Positions 54,709 through 64,000 of a stretch of DNA of 64,000 nucleotides are shown here, piece by piece. The stretch covers positions 141,176 through 205,175 of the forward strand of contig NZ_JAUAMB010000005.1 of the NCBI RefSeq assembly GCF_031010175.1, read 5' to 3'. The notes under the pieces are model-generated. The model saw nothing but the letters and a program-made list of their open reading frames with translations, made no database searches and was not told the origin of the DNA. Positions within the stretch are counted from its first letter, which is position 1, and each line of letters opens with the position of its first letter. The translations under genes and the position numbers were made by a program. Origin of the DNA: Halomonas sp. SpR1. GTDB taxonomy: Bacteria; Pseudomonadota; Gammaproteobacteria; Pseudomonadales; Halomonadaceae.

Positions 54709-54878
54709 AGCCTAAAAACAGTGTCTCTAAAAAGCATGTCCAAAAAAGCATGACTCGAAAAAACATTTAATAACAATATATTAAGAAACACGAACGTCCA
54801 GTAGCACGCCACGCCGCAAGCGTTTCCCGATGTTAAATCGGGGATTAATAAAACCGATAATCTTGCGAGGACGACACC

Positions 54879-56237
54879 ATGAGCGCTTCAACCTCCGCTC
54901 TTGCGTCAGAAGACCGATCCGATGTCGGATCGAAAGCACTAGGGGCAGAGAGCCTAGCCCCTCAACACACCCGGATTATGGGGCGCGGCTCCTACTTTCT
55001 GGCCTGGTTCGGCGGCTGCGTTTCCATTGGCACCTTCGCCATGGGCTCAAGCGTGGTCGGCACCCTGAACCTGTTACAAGCCACATTGGCCATTGCCATC
55101 GGCTGCTTTGTAATCGGCATTGCCTTGGCCATTAACGGGGCCGCAGGCTACAAATACGGCATTCCATTTATGGTGCAGGCTCGCAGCGCCTTTGGCTTTA
55201 CCGGCACGCGGCTACCCGGCTTGGTTCGCGCGGTGCCTGCGGTGGTGTGGTACGGCTTTCAAAGCTGGATTGGGGCGGGGGCACTCAACATGGTGTCGGC
55301 CACCCTGTTCGGCTTCGACAACCTTATCTTCTACTTTATTACCTTCCAGTTTCTGCAAATCGGCCTATCGGTAATGGGCTTTCAGGGCATCAAGTGGTTA
55401 GAGAATATCGGCAGCGCCTTTATCCTCGTCTCGTTGATGTATATGTTCTACGCCACGGTGCAGCGCTATGGCGATGAGCTTTCTGCCAGCCTACTAACCA
55501 TGGAAGGCTCCTGGGGCATGCCCTTCTGGGGCGCAACGATGCTGTTTCTGGGCATCTACAGCACCATGATGCTCAACGTTAGCGACTACTCCCGCGAGCA
55601 TAAAAAGGGCACCGCTCAAAGCCTGCTGACCACTATCTACGCCATGTCGATTCTGCCCTGCACGCTGTTTATGGGTTTGATCGGCTATATGGTCTCCCAG
55701 GCCACTGGCACCGCCGATCCTATCCAGGTGTTTGCCAACGCGGTGGATAACACCCCGCTGTTGATGACCACTCTGCTGTTTATCGCTTTTGCCCAGGTCA
55801 CCACCAACGTACTCAACAACGTGGTGCCGCCCACCTATGTGTTGATGGATGTCTTTAAGATCAAGTTCTCGGTCGCCACGGTGATCGTGGGTTTACTGGC
55901 TTTCGCCACCTTTCCCTGGAAGCTGGTTCAACCAGGCTCTGCGGCAGGTTTGCAGCTATTTGTGCAGACCTATTCCGCCTTTTTAGGCCCGATCTTCGCC
56001 ATTCTGGTAGTGGACTATTACGTCATTCGCCGCCGCACGCTGGATATCGACAAACTGTATGACGTCAATGGCCCTTACCAAGGCGTTAACCTGGCCGCGT
56101 TTATCGCCACCGCGATAGGGATTGTGGCCGCGCTCTCTTTCTCGGCGATCTCCTGGTACGCCAGCCTGATACCCGCAGGCGTTAGCTACTACCTGCTAAT
56201 GAAGTACTGGGCACCGTGCCAGCGCTTTAGCCAGTAA
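54879..56237 (+). CDS. NCS1-family cytosine/purine permease, CodB-like
   Basis: The 452-residue carrier has 12 predicted membrane helices and the CodB-like pattern: WFGGCVSIGTFAMGSSVVG, YGIPFMVQARSAFGFTGTRLPGLVRAVPAVVWYGFQSWIGA. It would import a nucleobase or ureide with cation symport. It is co-directional with a second NCS1 carrier 28 bases downstream. A small CCCGAT/ATCGGG hairpin (54826-54842) lies in its leader. The exact substrate cannot be assigned. Confidence 0.9.
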   Translation: MSASTSALASEDRSDVGSKALGAESLAPQHTRIMGRGSYFLAWFGGCVSIGTFAMGSSVVGTLNLLQATLAIAIGCFVIGIALAINGAAGYKYGIPFMVQARSAFGFTGTRLPGLVRAVPAVVWYGFQSWIGAGALNMVSATLFGFDNLIFYFITFQFLQIGLSVMGFQGIKWLENIGSAFILVSLMYMFYATVQRYGDELSASLLTMEGSWGMPFWGATMLFLGIYSTMMLNVSDYSREHKKGTAQSLLTTIYAMSILPCTLFMGLIGYMVSQATGTADPIQVFANAVDNTPLLMTTLLFIAFAQVTTNVLNNVVPPTYVLMDVFKIKFSVATVIVGLLAFATFPWKLVQPGSAAGLQLFVQTYSAFLGPIFAILVVDYYVIRRRTLDIDKLYDVNGPYQGVNLAAFIATAIGIVAALSFSAISWYASLIPAGVSYYLLMKYWAPCQRFSQ

Positions 56238-56265
56238 CCCACTTGCCAACCTGCGAGCCAATACA

Positions 56266-57732
56266 ATGAAAGAGAGCAATGACGTTAGTGACCTGGATAT
56301 CAAACATATCGATCCCACGCTCTATAACGAGGATCTGGCACCACTGAAACCCCAGGATCGTAACTGGGGCGCCTTTGAGATATTTAACGTCTGGTCGAAC
56401 GACATCCAGAGCCTGTTTGGCTACACCCTGGCGGCCTCGCTGTTTTTAACCTATGGCCTGAACGGCTGGGCGGTGATGGCAGCGATTATTCTGGCCGGTG
56501 TGATCGTGATGTTCTTGGTTAACCTAACCGGTAAACCCAGTGTTAAATACGGCATTCCGTTTCCGGTGATGGTGCGTGCCAGCATGGGGGTACGCGGCGC
56601 CAACCTGCCCGCGATGCTGCGCGCTATCGTGGGGATTTTTTGGTATGGCGTGCAGACCTACTTCGCCTCCACCGCCGTTACCCTGCTGATTACCGCGTTT
56701 GTTGGCGCAGGCGATGGCGGCACCTTCCTGGGGCTTTCCGGCGTGGCCTGGGTGTCATTCGTGATTGTGTGGCTGTTTCAGATCGCGATTTTCTGGCAGG
56801 GCATCGAACGCATTAAGCACTTCCTCAACTGGGCAGGCCCGCTGGTCTACGTGGTGATGTTAGTGCTGATGGTCATTGTTTGGTACCAAGCAGGCAGCGA
56901 GCTAATCCCCGCCATTGGCACCATTTTTAGCGGCGACGGTGAAACCAGCGGTAGCTCAATCGCCGCCTTTATGGCGATTGTCGGCACCATGGTGGCGTAT
57001 TTTGCGGCGGTGGTAATCAACTTCGGCGACTTCACCCGCTTTGTGAAAACCGAACGCCAGATGAAGCTGGGCAACCTGCTGGGCTTGCCGCTTAACGTGG
57101 CGTTCTTCTCGTTTATCGCGCTGATTATTACCGCGGGCACCCTGGTACTGTTTGGCGAAGCGCTGACAAACCCCGCCGATATCGTTGAGCGAGTGGATTC
57201 ATTGCCGCTGACCATTATCGCCGCCCTCACCTTCTTTGCCGCCACGGTGGGTATCAACCTGGTCGCCAACTTCATTCCCCCCGCCTATGATCTCGCCAAC
57301 CTGTTCCCCAGCAAAATCAGCTTTAAAATGGGCGGCCTGATTACCGCGGTGATCGCGTTCTTCGTCGGTGCACTATGGCTTTCAGTCATCAGCCAGATTG
57401 GCGTACCCGGCTTTGTGAATGCGCTAGGCGCCGTCGTCGCGCCCTTCTACGGCATTATCGTCGTCGACTACTACCTGATTAAGCGCCAGCACTTAAATAT
57501 GCAGGAGCTATTCTCATCAGCACCGGGCGGCGCCTACTATTACGTCAACGGCTGGAACACCCGCGCGCTTATCGCCTTTGGCGTGGCGGCGCTGTTCTCG
57601 CTATCTACCGTGTTAGTGCCAGCCCTATCCAGCCTTGGTGGCTACGGCTGGCTGATTGGCGCAGCCTTGGGTGGTCTGTTCTACTATGGGTTGATGCGGC
57701 AGTTTAAGGGGAACCCTATTCCTGCCGTATAG
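56266..57732 (+). CDS. NCS1-family permease, PucI/HyuP-like
   Basis: The 488-residue carrier has the NCS1 start (NEDLAPLKPQDRNWGAFEIFNVWSNDIQSLFGY) and YGIPFPVMVRASMGVRGANLPAMLRAIVGIFWYGVQTYFAS. Members import allantoin, hydantoins or uracil; allantoin is the best fit beside puuE and the racemase. It is the last gene of the plus-strand transcript and is followed by a terminator. The two NCS1 proteins differ in sequence and are not recent duplicates. Confidence 0.9.
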   Translation: MKESNDVSDLDIKHIDPTLYNEDLAPLKPQDRNWGAFEIFNVWSNDIQSLFGYTLAASLFLTYGLNGWAVMAAIILAGVIVMFLVNLTGKPSVKYGIPFPVMVRASMGVRGANLPAMLRAIVGIFWYGVQTYFASTAVTLLITAFVGAGDGGTFLGLSGVAWVSFVIVWLFQIAIFWQGIERIKHFLNWAGPLVYVVMLVLMVIVWYQAGSELIPAIGTIFSGDGETSGSSIAAFMAIVGTMVAYFAAVVINFGDFTRFVKTERQMKLGNLLGLPLNVAFFSFIALIITAGTLVLFGEALTNPADIVERVDSLPLTIIAALTFFAATVGINLVANFIPPAYDLANLFPSKISFKMGGLITAVIAFFVGALWLSVISQIGVPGFVNALGAVVAPFYGIIVVDYYLIKRQHLNMQELFSSAPGGAYYYVNGWNTRALIAFGVAALFSLSTVLVPALSSLGGYGWLIGAALGGLFYYGLMRQFKGNPIPAV

Positions 57733-57760
57733 GCATCACATTAAGCAATGTATTAACAAC

Positions 57761-57796
57761 AAAAAATGCCCAGACGCTAATTATCTGGGCATTTTT
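57761..57796. terminator. Bidirectional terminator between the NCS1 and RTX genes
   Basis: AAAAATGCCCAGA / TCTGGGCATTTTT is a 13-bp stem with a nine-base loop and A/T tracts on both sides; it can end the plus-strand permease transcript and the minus-strand RTX transcript. Confidence 0.9.
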
Positions 57797-57861
57797 GCGT
57801 TGAGTGACGCGACGCAGTTAAGAACACGCCCCACCGATAACGAATGACATCGAGTTAACGC

Positions 57862-60800
57862 CTATATCAATATCAATTCATCCATCTCGTTGATCCCCAG
57901 CGCTCTCGGTGCATCCTCCATCTCTAATGGCTCAAGCGCCTCTTTTGTCAATTGGTGATCACCAACTTGAATGATATCCATGCGGCTTGTCTCATCCGTC
58001 TGCCAACTTGCGACCATTATGACGTCATCGCTACCCTCTACCTCAATCAGCAGACCAACATAATTATACGAGACATTCAACGCCGTATAGTCGATACCAT
58101 CGATTATCAACACATCATGATCGCTTTCGGGATTCTCAGTGGTGTGCTGAATCATAGCCAGACCGTCACCCGCCGAAAAAACGAAGGTATCGCTACCGCC
58201 AGGATCGATCAAGGAATCGTCCCCCCTGCCACCGATCAACACATCATCTCCCATTCCACCATCCAGGATGTCAGGCCCCTCTTTCCCTTCTAAAATATCG
58301 TTCCCGGCTTTTCCATAAATAAAATCCATATCGATACCACCGATGAGCCTATCGTCTCCATCGGTTCCTTGCTCGGTGTTTATACCGCCGCTACCACCGC
58401 CTGGCGGTGAGTATTCAGGCACCATCGACTCAATATCAGATAGCGTCCATTCAACACCATTAGCGAAGCGAAGCGTTTCCACTTCGCTAGGATAGTTATT
58501 CGACAGGAAATCCGTGACAGTCAGTGTCTCACCACTGGCATTAAGTGTGACGATCAGATCATATTTATCACGGGAAACCGAGACATCAGTGGGTAAAACC
58601 TCCCGAAATTCGACCACGTCTACTCGTGCGGCATTATAAAGACTCACCGTGTTAACAGTATCGTTCCCGTCGCCAATGCCATAGAGCACTGTATCGACGC
58701 CTTTACCACCAACAATTTCGTCATCACCTGCGCCCCCATACAAAGTGTCGTTACCGGCACCACCATTGAGGATGTCATTACCCAAACCACCCTTCAGCTC
58801 GTCATCGCTAGCGTAGCCCCTAAGGTGATCATCGCCATCTGTCCCTTGTATCACCCTCGTTTTAACATGCTCAGACGACCACTCAGTTCCATCGAAGAAC
58901 CGGATCGTTTCGAGCCGATTGAAGTTGTTTTCATCTTCCAGAAAGTAGTCATTAACAATGATCCGATCGCCATCATTAGAAGACTCCAAAACGAGCGCAA
59001 AATCATCGCGCCTTACGCTTATATCGTCGGGGGCAATTCCTTCCAGGAATACAATGACATCTGATGAATCAGAATGATCGAACGCGAAGTTATCGATAGT
59101 GTCGACACCCCAGTTTTTGGCAAACCAGTATTCATCACTTCCTTCCCCACCTTCGAGGGTGTCATGACCCGCCCCACCAATCAGCGTATCGTCACCTTTT
59201 CCACCTCGCAGTATATCGTTGCCGCCCTGGCCATTGATGAGTTCATCAAGGTCTGTTCCTTCGACGATATCGTTTCCGTTAGTCGTCGCAGTAAGTTTCG
59301 ATGAGATTTTTCGTTGATCCCACTCTTCACCATTGGCAAACACTACGCGGTCTAAAGGCCCAGGCATTGATCCACTAGAAAAGTACAAGCCCACCTCAAT
59401 TTGGTCATCGCCCGAACGAGAACTTAGTATCAGATTACTCTCTGCTCTGCCGACCTGGACGTCTCCAGGTAATACGCTATCGTCGAACTCAATGATATCG
59501 CTTTCAGTAGCGCCGATAATTTCATCTTTTCCCCAACCTGCGCTGAAGCGATAGGTGTCATTACCACCTCCACCCAAGATTATATCGTCTCCGCCGTCGC
59601 CCGAAATAAAATCATCGCCAGCACCGCCAGTGATGAAATCATCGCCGCTTCCGCCCGCGATATCGTTGCCTTCGTCACCGCCATAGAGGCTATCATTACC
59701 AGTCCCGCCATCTAAGCTGTTGAAACCACCACCGCCAAAAAGGAAGTCATCACCGCTACCGCCCTTGAGGTCGTCCCCGTCACTCCCACCTCTAATTTCA
59801 TCATCGCCAGCCCCGCCATCCAAGACATTAAAACCGCTATCGACGATCAAGTAATCATTGCCAACACCACCAAAGAGTTCGTCGTCACCAGCCCCTCCCT
59901 TTAAGAAATCCCCGCCCATGCCGCCTGTGAGCGTATCGTTCCCATCATTTCCCTTGAGTAGATCGTTACCATCACCGCCATTGAGTTCGTCTGCGCCCTC
60001 TCCTCCAATTAACTCGTCTCGCCCCCGGCCTCCGTATAGTCGATCGTCTCCATCTTGCCCGATGAGTTTATCGTCGCCCTCGCCGCCATAGAGTTCATCT
60101 GTCCCATCACCACCCTCAAGCATATCGTCGCCAGCGTCACCGTAGAGTTTATCGTCACCGGCGCCACCGTCGAGGCGGTCATCACCATCCCCTCCCTTTA
60201 GCGTATCGGCGCCGCCACCGCCCTCAAGCGTATCGTCACCAGCATCACCGTAGAGCTCATCGTCACCGACACCACCGTCGAGGCGGTCATCACCATCTCC
60301 TCCTTTCAGCGTATCGGCGCCATCACCACCATCAAGCCTATCATCGCCAGCACCGCCGGTGAGCGTATCATCTCCCGAAAGGCCGAATAGGTCATCGTCC
60401 CCGCCGTCCCCTCGGAGCTGGTCGTCCTGGTCGTCGAATCCAATGAGTTTGAACGCACCATTCACACTAATGACGTTGCCGTGTAAATCTTCGAATTGAT
60501 TTACCTGCCCAAGCCCCGCCAGCAGCCGTTCGAAGTCTGAGCCTTCGGCCACGCCTTGGGCGTTAAGCTGCTGGAGTAGCGCATCCGTCAGCGGCACATC
60601 GGCCCGTTTTAGGGTGTCAGCGAACTCCAGTATCCGAGCAATTCCCGACCATCCATCATTTTGAAACGCTTCGGAGAAACGATCTACTAGGGCTTGCGTT
60701 TCGAAGTGCCACGCCGAGCCATTGGTAGCGATGCCGACCTCCCCAAACCACTCGGCATGATGGGACTCAATCGCCAAGCTAGCGTATACCTGAGCGGCTA

Positions 60801-63072
60801 GGGCTTGATACGTTTCCGTGAGCGACCGCGCCGCATTAGGGCCCGGATCATTCAGCCCAGCATTGGTGCCCGCCCCTTGCACGAATTTTTCACCCATGAA
60901 GGCCTCTACCGCATACAGCTTTCTGGCATCCTCGATATACTGCCCTCGGCTATCGGGCGCGTGCGCGTTGGCGCCCGTCCACGCGAATAGCAGCTCATCA
61001 ATGAGAGCGTGGCGGCGGGCAATATCCTGTTCTGCGCCAAACTGTTCGATCAATTCGCCTAACCGGCCGCTTTCGTCTAGCGCTACCGCGGTGTGCAAAT
61101 CGTGCACGTTGCCGTAACCCACCAGGCCGGGGCCGACCGTATCGTCGCTCGGTGGGGGCGTGCCATCGCGGGTATCCATCAAATCGTGCTGAAACCAGAC
61201 ATCGGTCAGCGCAGCGTCGCTGCCGTCAGTGCGGGTAAAGCTACCAAGCTGCAAATGCAGATTACCGGCCTCATCCGTTTCTGACGCGGAATCAAACGCA
61301 ATACTGAGCGAGGCCACCCCGGCGTCTGCCAGGGAGCGCAGCTCCCCTGCCTGCACACGACCATCGCCGTTTTTGTCCTGCCACACCTGCAGGCTAGCGA
61401 AATCTGCATCTTGCGCATCGACAACCCCATCGTCGTTGGTGTCGAGTACGGCCAGGGAGGCAAAGCCATGTTCTGCTTTCTCGCCATCTTTCCCGAGCGA
61501 GTGATTGCCAAACAGTTCGCTGCCGTCGCTGATCTTGCCATCACCGTTTTTGTCCCATACCAGCAGACCATCGTCCGGGCTGACCCAGCCGCTCTTTTCA
61601 GCGAAACCATTGCCGTCGTGGTCAAAATAGGCCCCATCGGCGAGGGCAATGGTTTCCACCCCATCGCCGTCCAGATCCAACACCAAGGGCGAAACGACCT
61701 TGCTGGCATAACCGAACTCGCCCTTAAGCCAGGACATAAAGCCGTCGGAGAGCATATCCACCCAGTAAGGCGCATCATGAACGACCTTGCCGATCAGCTC
61801 GCTGATATTATTCAGGCCATCGGCGATCCCATAAACAGCCCATCCATTAGCCACCCAGGCCGCAGCGCCCGGCCCGCCCACAACACCGGCCAATACCGTC
61901 GTACCGACAACCATAAATGCACTCAGTACAATAGAGGCACCGAACGTCTCGACATCCTGACGCATCGGCTGCCAGTCGCCGGTATCCAGGCCGTGTTTGA
62001 GGCTATCGTAGGAGTGATTAAGGAACTCACCGGCATCGCCGACGATACCGCCGCCAACGCCCACCAATGATTTTTCAAGGCTGAGGCGGATTTCCTGATC
62101 CAGCGCGGTAAAGGCCTCTGGCAACTGCAGGTGCCGCTGTTCGAGTTCCATCGCCAGCCCCGGGGCAGCCGCCATCGATACCTGAGTAGGCCCGTGCTCC
62201 GTGTGCAGTGTCTGAGCGAGCGGCTGGCCGTCGTTATTGATGCCCGACTCACGCCGGAATGTCTCTTCTGCCGACAAAGGTTGGCCGTCAGCTTTTGCCT
62301 TATCGTAGCTGTTCTTATAGAAGATATTGGAAATGTCACCCCCCTTACCCTTCGCAGGGCTTGAGGACTCCATGCTCTTTCGAATATCCGCCAGCTCGTT
62401 AAGAGACTTCTGGTAATTTTCTTCACTGATCACACCCAACTCGTAAAACGCTTTGGTTTGTTTCTCAGTGACCAGCAAGCGGTGTTCGGTGTTAACCTGG
62501 CCATCCGTGCCTTTATCGGTAATATCCGCCTCCTTAAAATGCTCGATAAAGTCACCCAGGCCATCCTGGGTCAGTACATCGGGGGCGGTGTAGTCGAGTT
62601 GTTTGGCTTTCCAAGCCTGATTCAGACTATCTGTATTAGTAAGCCCTCCAGACAGGGAAAGTGTCTCGCCGTTATAACTGGCAGTGCCGTTGGAAACCTC
62701 AACCGCAAAACGCGCTAAGTCGAAAAAGGCGATTTTCTTTTGTTCGTCACTCAGGATGTCACTAGGAGTATTGAGTATGCTTCTAACTTGCAATATTAGA
62801 AATTCATTATACCCTGGATGACCACCCTCGTGATGACTACCGCCGATACCGATATCGCTATAGAGACTGTCGCCGTTTAACAGCGATTGCTTGATCGTCT
62901 CGGCCTGCGCCGAATCGCGATATAGTGCGGTCTTATTCTCCATGCTGTCGCGGAGATTAAGATAGTCGTCGCCAAACAGTCCTTTTAAACCTTTCTTCGC
63001 CTCAGTATCTTTAAAAAGTTGATTCGGCAAAATATGATGAATCTGAAAAAGATGCTTTATACCGTCGGCCAT
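57862..63072 (-). CDS. Giant RTX protein with N-terminal HNH/AHH-type nuclease domain
   Basis: The 1736-residue protein has: residues 1-110, a histidine-rich HNH/AHH-like nuclease ([10 protein letters not shown] with H12-H13; [15 protein letters not shown] with H80, H81, H85); 110-370, a helical region; about 377-425, a hydrophobic Gly/Ala stretch; 461-600, Asp-rich EF-hand-like calcium sites ([45 protein letters not shown]); 875-1170, a long RTX array (GGxGxDxLx nonapeptides); then three further RTX blocks (about 1260-1320, 1407-1465, 1564-1628), separated by modules with a VSRDxxDLxxx...VETLRFANG pattern; and a short non-repetitive C-terminus fit for type I secretion. There is no N-terminal signal peptide. 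Shine-Dalgarno GGGGAG precedes the ATG. An immunity-like gene lies 27 bases upstream. No type I secretion genes are in the window. RTX adhesin or bacteriocin are alternatives. Confidence 0.85.
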   Translation of the reverse strand: MADGIKHLFQIHHILPNQLFKDTEAKKGLKGLFGDDYLNLRDSMENKTALYRDSAQAETIKQSLLNGDSLYSDIGIGGSHHEGGHPGYNEFLILQVRSILNTPSDILSDEQKKIAFFDLARFAVEVSNGTASYNGETLSLSGGLTNTDSLNQAWKAKQLDYTAPDVLTQDGLGDFIEHFKEADITDKGTDGQVNTEHRLLVTEKQTKAFYELGVISEENYQKSLNELADIRKSMESSSPAKGKGGDISNIFYKNSYDKAKADGQPLSAEETFRRESGINNDGQPLAQTLHTEHGPTQVSMAAAPGLAMELEQRHLQLPEAFTALDQEIRLSLEKSLVGVGGGIVGDAGEFLNHSYDSLKHGLDTGDWQPMRQDVETFGASIVLSAFMVVGTTVLAGVVGGPGAAAWVANGWAVYGIADGLNNISELIGKVVHDAPYWVDMLSDGFMSWLKGEFGYASKVVSPLVLDLDGDGVETIALADGAYFDHDGNGFAEKSGWVSPDDGLLVWDKNGDGKISDGSELFGNHSLGKDGEKAEHGFASLAVLDTNDDGVVDAQDADFASLQVWQDKNGDGRVQAGELRSLADAGVASLSIAFDSASETDEAGNLHLQLGSFTRTDGSDAALTDVWFQHDLMDTRDGTPPPSDDTVGPGLVGYGNVHDLHTAVALDESGRLGELIEQFGAEQDIARRHALIDELLFAWTGANAHAPDSRGQYIEDARKLYAVEAFMGEKFVQGAGTNAGLNDPGPNAARSLTETYQALAAQVYASLAIESHHAEWFGEVGIATNGSAWHFETQALVDRFSEAFQNDGWSGIARILEFADTLKRADVPLTDALLQQLNAQGVAEGSDFERLLAGLGQVNQFEDLHGNVISVNGAFKLIGFDDQDDQLRGDGGDDDLFGLSGDDTLTGGAGDDRLDGGDGADTLKGGDGDDRLDGGVGDDELYGDAGDDTLEGGGGADTLKGGDGDDRLDGGAGDDKLYGDAGDDMLEGGDGTDELYGGEGDDKLIGQDGDDRLYGGRGRDELIGGEGADELNGGDGNDLLKGNDGNDTLTGGMGGDFLKGGAGDDELFGGVGNDYLIVDSGFNVLDGGAGDDEIRGGSDGDDLKGGSGDDFLFGGGGFNSLDGGTGNDSLYGGDEGNDIAGGSGDDFITGGAGDDFISGDGGDDIILGGGGNDTYRFSAGWGKDEIIGATESDIIEFDDSVLPGDVQVGRAESNLILSSRSGDDQIEVGLYFSSGSMPGPLDRVVFANGEEWDQRKISSKLTATTNGNDIVEGTDLDELINGQGGNDILRGGKGDDTLIGGAGHDTLEGGEGSDEYWFAKNWGVDTIDNFAFDHSDSSDVIVFLEGIAPDDISVRRDDFALVLESSNDGDRIIVNDYFLEDENNFNRLETIRFFDGTEWSSEHVKTRVIQGTDGDDHLRGYASDDELKGGLGNDILNGGAGNDTLYGGAGDDEIVGGKGVDTVLYGIGDGNDTVNTVSLYNAARVDVVEFREVLPTDVSVSRDKYDLIVTLNASGETLTVTDFLSNNYPSEVETLRFANGVEWTLSDIESMVPEYSPPGGGSGGINTEQGTDGDDRLIGGIDMDFIYGKAGNDILEGKEGPDILDGGMGDDVLIGGRGDDSLIDPGGSDTFVFSAGDGLAMIQHTTENPESDHDVLIIDGIDYTALNVSYNYVGLLIEVEGSDDVIMVASWQTDETSRMDIIQVGDHQLTKEALEPLEMEDAPRALGINEMDELILI
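60109..60324. repeat. 108-bp tandem duplication inside the RTX array
   Basis: Bases 60109-60216 and 60217-60324 are near-identical in register, each encoding 36 residues (four nonapeptides; [17 protein letters not shown] followed by [17 protein letters not shown]). The few differences are mostly synonymous, which points to recent array expansion. Confidence 0.8.
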
Positions 63073-63099
63073 GCCCCTACTCCCCTTTAAAAGATTGAA

Positions 63100-63741
63100 T
63101 TAGTGCAGATTGGAAACGACACGACAGCGATAAGGTCGCAGTTTTTGTGTTAGTTTTTCGGCTTTAAGCGCCTCTTCCAAGCGATCACTCATAAAAAATG
63201 AATACATGATTTTTTTTTCCATCCACAAATCAACGCCGTTTAAAACAGATTTATCAAAGGCTAGGCTGTTTTTATTATTCGCACGCTTTGCTTGCCATAC
63301 ATCCTTCCTCATAAAGACGGTATCTGCCTCCGGCGACTCCTCCGGCACAAAAGTATCCTTGGCCTCACCAAAAGCCAGGACGAAGTAATCGCCTTCGAAC
63401 GGTGTTTTGCGGTCATGGTGAAACAGCTTGACCGGATACAGCCCCGTTTGGCCCAGCTCAAAACGACGCAGCACCTCGGCAAAGCGCCCGGAAATCACCC
63501 AGAAGCCACCTCCCTTAAAAACATCAGGTACCTGTTTAATTTCTTCGTATTGGCTCGTGATATACATTTCGCGAGGGAAGCGTTCAGCGGGCAGCGGCTC
63601 ACCGCTATTGGCTCGTTTCATGGCGTCATAGGCTTTATCCTCATCTTCCAGATAATTATCTGCGTCGAAGGCGTAAAATAGCTCTCCATCGGTCAAGCAG
63701 TTGGTGGCCCAGACGCGGGCATCAAGGGTTCTGTAGCTCAT
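63100..63741 (-). CDS. Imm11-like (DUF1629-type) putative immunity protein
   Basis: The 213-residue cytosolic protein resembles the Imm11/DUF1629 family of polymorphic-toxin immunity proteins (FKGGGFWVISGRFAEVLRRFELGQTGLYPVKLF, then FEGDYFVLAFGE). It has no signal peptide or membrane segment. ACAGGAG precedes the ATG. It lies immediately upstream of the RTX gene on the same strand, which suggests that it protects against the N-terminal nuclease. The family match is from pattern recognition and should be checked. Confidence 0.65.
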   Translation of the reverse strand: MSYRTLDARVWATNCLTDGELFYAFDADNYLEDEDKAYDAMKRANSGEPLPAERFPREMYITSQYEEIKQVPDVFKGGGFWVISGRFAEVLRRFELGQTGLYPVKLFHHDRKTPFEGDYFVLAFGEAKDTFVPEESPEADTVFMRKDVWQAKRANNKNSLAFDKSVLNGVDLWMEKKIMYSFFMSDRLEEALKAEKLTQKLRPYRCRVVSNLH

Positions 63742-63798
63742 GGTGTTTCTCCTGTGTTGGTTGTTGGTGTTGCGTTCGTTTAGTCCAAAACGTAGGCG

Positions 63799-63873
63799 TC
63801 AGTGTTTGGCCACTGCATCGACGCTGACGGTTACGCTCTCGGTGGCGCGTTCACAAGCTGATTGGGCAGCTCT
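63799..63873 (-). pseudogene. C-terminal remnant of an interrupted gene (tentative)
   Basis: On the reverse strand, 24 codons (RAAQSACERATESVTV...AVAKH, stop at 63799) stay open from the IS edge to the stop, 57 bases before the immunity gene start. Codon use looks like coding sequence, as if an upstream gene was cut by the IS3-family element. The product is not recognisable; it could equally be chance. Confidence 0.3.
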
Positions 63874-64000
63874 TGTAGTGGTCAACTAATCCCGGACAGT
63901 AATTTAAGATTTTCCTCAGCCACAACGGGAGGCATGCCATCGTTAAACGAGTGAGGGCGCTGCTGGTTGTAGTAACCCATCAGATAGCCACTAACGTCCT
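63874..64000. mobile_element. End of an IS3-family insertion sequence (continues beyond window)
   Basis: The transposase end at 63882 is followed within eight bases by TGTAGTGGTCAACTAATCCC read on the plus strand, an IS3-family type terminus beginning at about 63874. Only this end is visible, so length, other end and target duplication cannot be determined. Confidence 0.65.
63882..64000 (-). CDS. IS3-family transposase OrfB, C-terminal 39 residues (cut by window edge)
   Basis: The reverse strand reads DVSGYLMGYYNQQRPHSF, then NDGMPPVVAEENLKLLSGIS and a stop. GYYNQQRPHS is the typical end of the rve integrase domain in IS3-family OrfB. The reading frame is open to the window edge, so the copy may be intact beyond it. 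Confidence 0.85.
   Translation of the reverse strand, partial: DVSGYLMGYYNQQRPHSFNDGMPPVVAEENLKLLSGIS

Noticed and set aside
54826..54842. CCCGAT/ATCGGG hairpin as a purine riboswitch before the NCS1 gene
   Set aside because: Only one short stem is present; no conserved purine-riboswitch loops or three-way junction could be found.
58190..60440. Highly repetitive DNA that could suggest a CRISPR array or satellite repeat
   Set aside because: The repeats stay in one reading frame and encode GGxGxDxLx calcium-binding nonapeptides; there are no unique spacers of constant length.
61411..62070. 219-codon plus-strand open frame
   Set aside because: Antisense to the RTX gene; composition mirrors the codon bias of that gene and no ribosome-binding site is present.
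57862..63072. RTX protein as a simple biofilm adhesin
   Set aside because: The N-terminal histidine motifs and the adjacent immunity-like gene fit a toxin better; an adhesin role was kept only as an alternative.

Overview
The window looks like a chromosomal segment of a moderately GC-rich, halotolerant gammaproteobacterium, most likely Halomonas or a close relative (Halomonadaceae). This is inferred from protein character, not from a marker gene: a BetT-type choline carrier with a BetI-like operator, two TRAP systems, a glycoside-3-dehydrogenase-like GMC enzyme, and a gene order (aldehyde dehydrogenase, LuxR-type regulator, hybrid kinase, FIST protein) that recalls the exaC/NahK/NosP neighbourhood of Pseudomonas. 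I saw no rRNA, tRNA or CRISPR array.

Layout. 1-7144: an edge-truncated TetR regulator divergent from an RND efflux pump (adaptor plus permease) fused by overlaps to a BaeSR-like two-component system. 7141-12843: lipoprotein esterase, Spy-like periplasmic protein, BetT choline carrier, SulP anion transporter. 12920-22650: alcohol and aldehyde dehydrogenases, a divergent LuxR-type response regulator, and a tightly overlapped four-gene operon with a periplasmic protein, a membrane hybrid kinase with Hpt, a NosP-like FIST protein and a NahK-like hybrid kinase; then a DUF2189 membrane protein. 23001-27350: TAXI-type TRAP transporter with a UspA protein, preceded by five 16-bp tandem repeats. 27521-30368: DctPQM TRAP transporter.

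30490-41331: a probable glycoside (3-keto-sugar) utilisation island. A LacI-family regulator diverges from a cytoplasmic set (Gfo/Idh/MocA oxidoreductase, TIM-barrel isomerase, NupG-like carrier). A second operon on the other strand encodes five proteins that mostly carry export signals: two TIM-barrel isomerases, a GMC dehydrogenase, its Tat-bearing small subunit and a DUF1080 protein. Near-identical 18-bp palindromes precede both operons, so one repressor probably controls both. A ParE/CopG toxin-antitoxin pair sits between them.

41480-46968: EamA-type exporter, DUF192 protein, molybdate transporter modABC and pyruvate kinase. 47073-57732: ureide/purine-breakdown cluster (AllA, AllE, polar amino-acid-type ABC transporter, RpiR regulator, PuuE allantoinase, hydantoin/allantoin racemase, two NCS1 permeases) with three TTGTATACAA-like sites. 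Allantoate amidohydrolase is not present in the window.

57862-64000: a 1736-residue RTX protein whose extreme N-terminus looks like an HNH/AHH nuclease, preceded by an Imm11-like immunity gene and bordered by the end of an IS3-family element. This is the strongest candidate for an unusual system: a secreted nuclease toxin with the toxin domain at the N-terminus and a type I secretion tail at the C-terminus.
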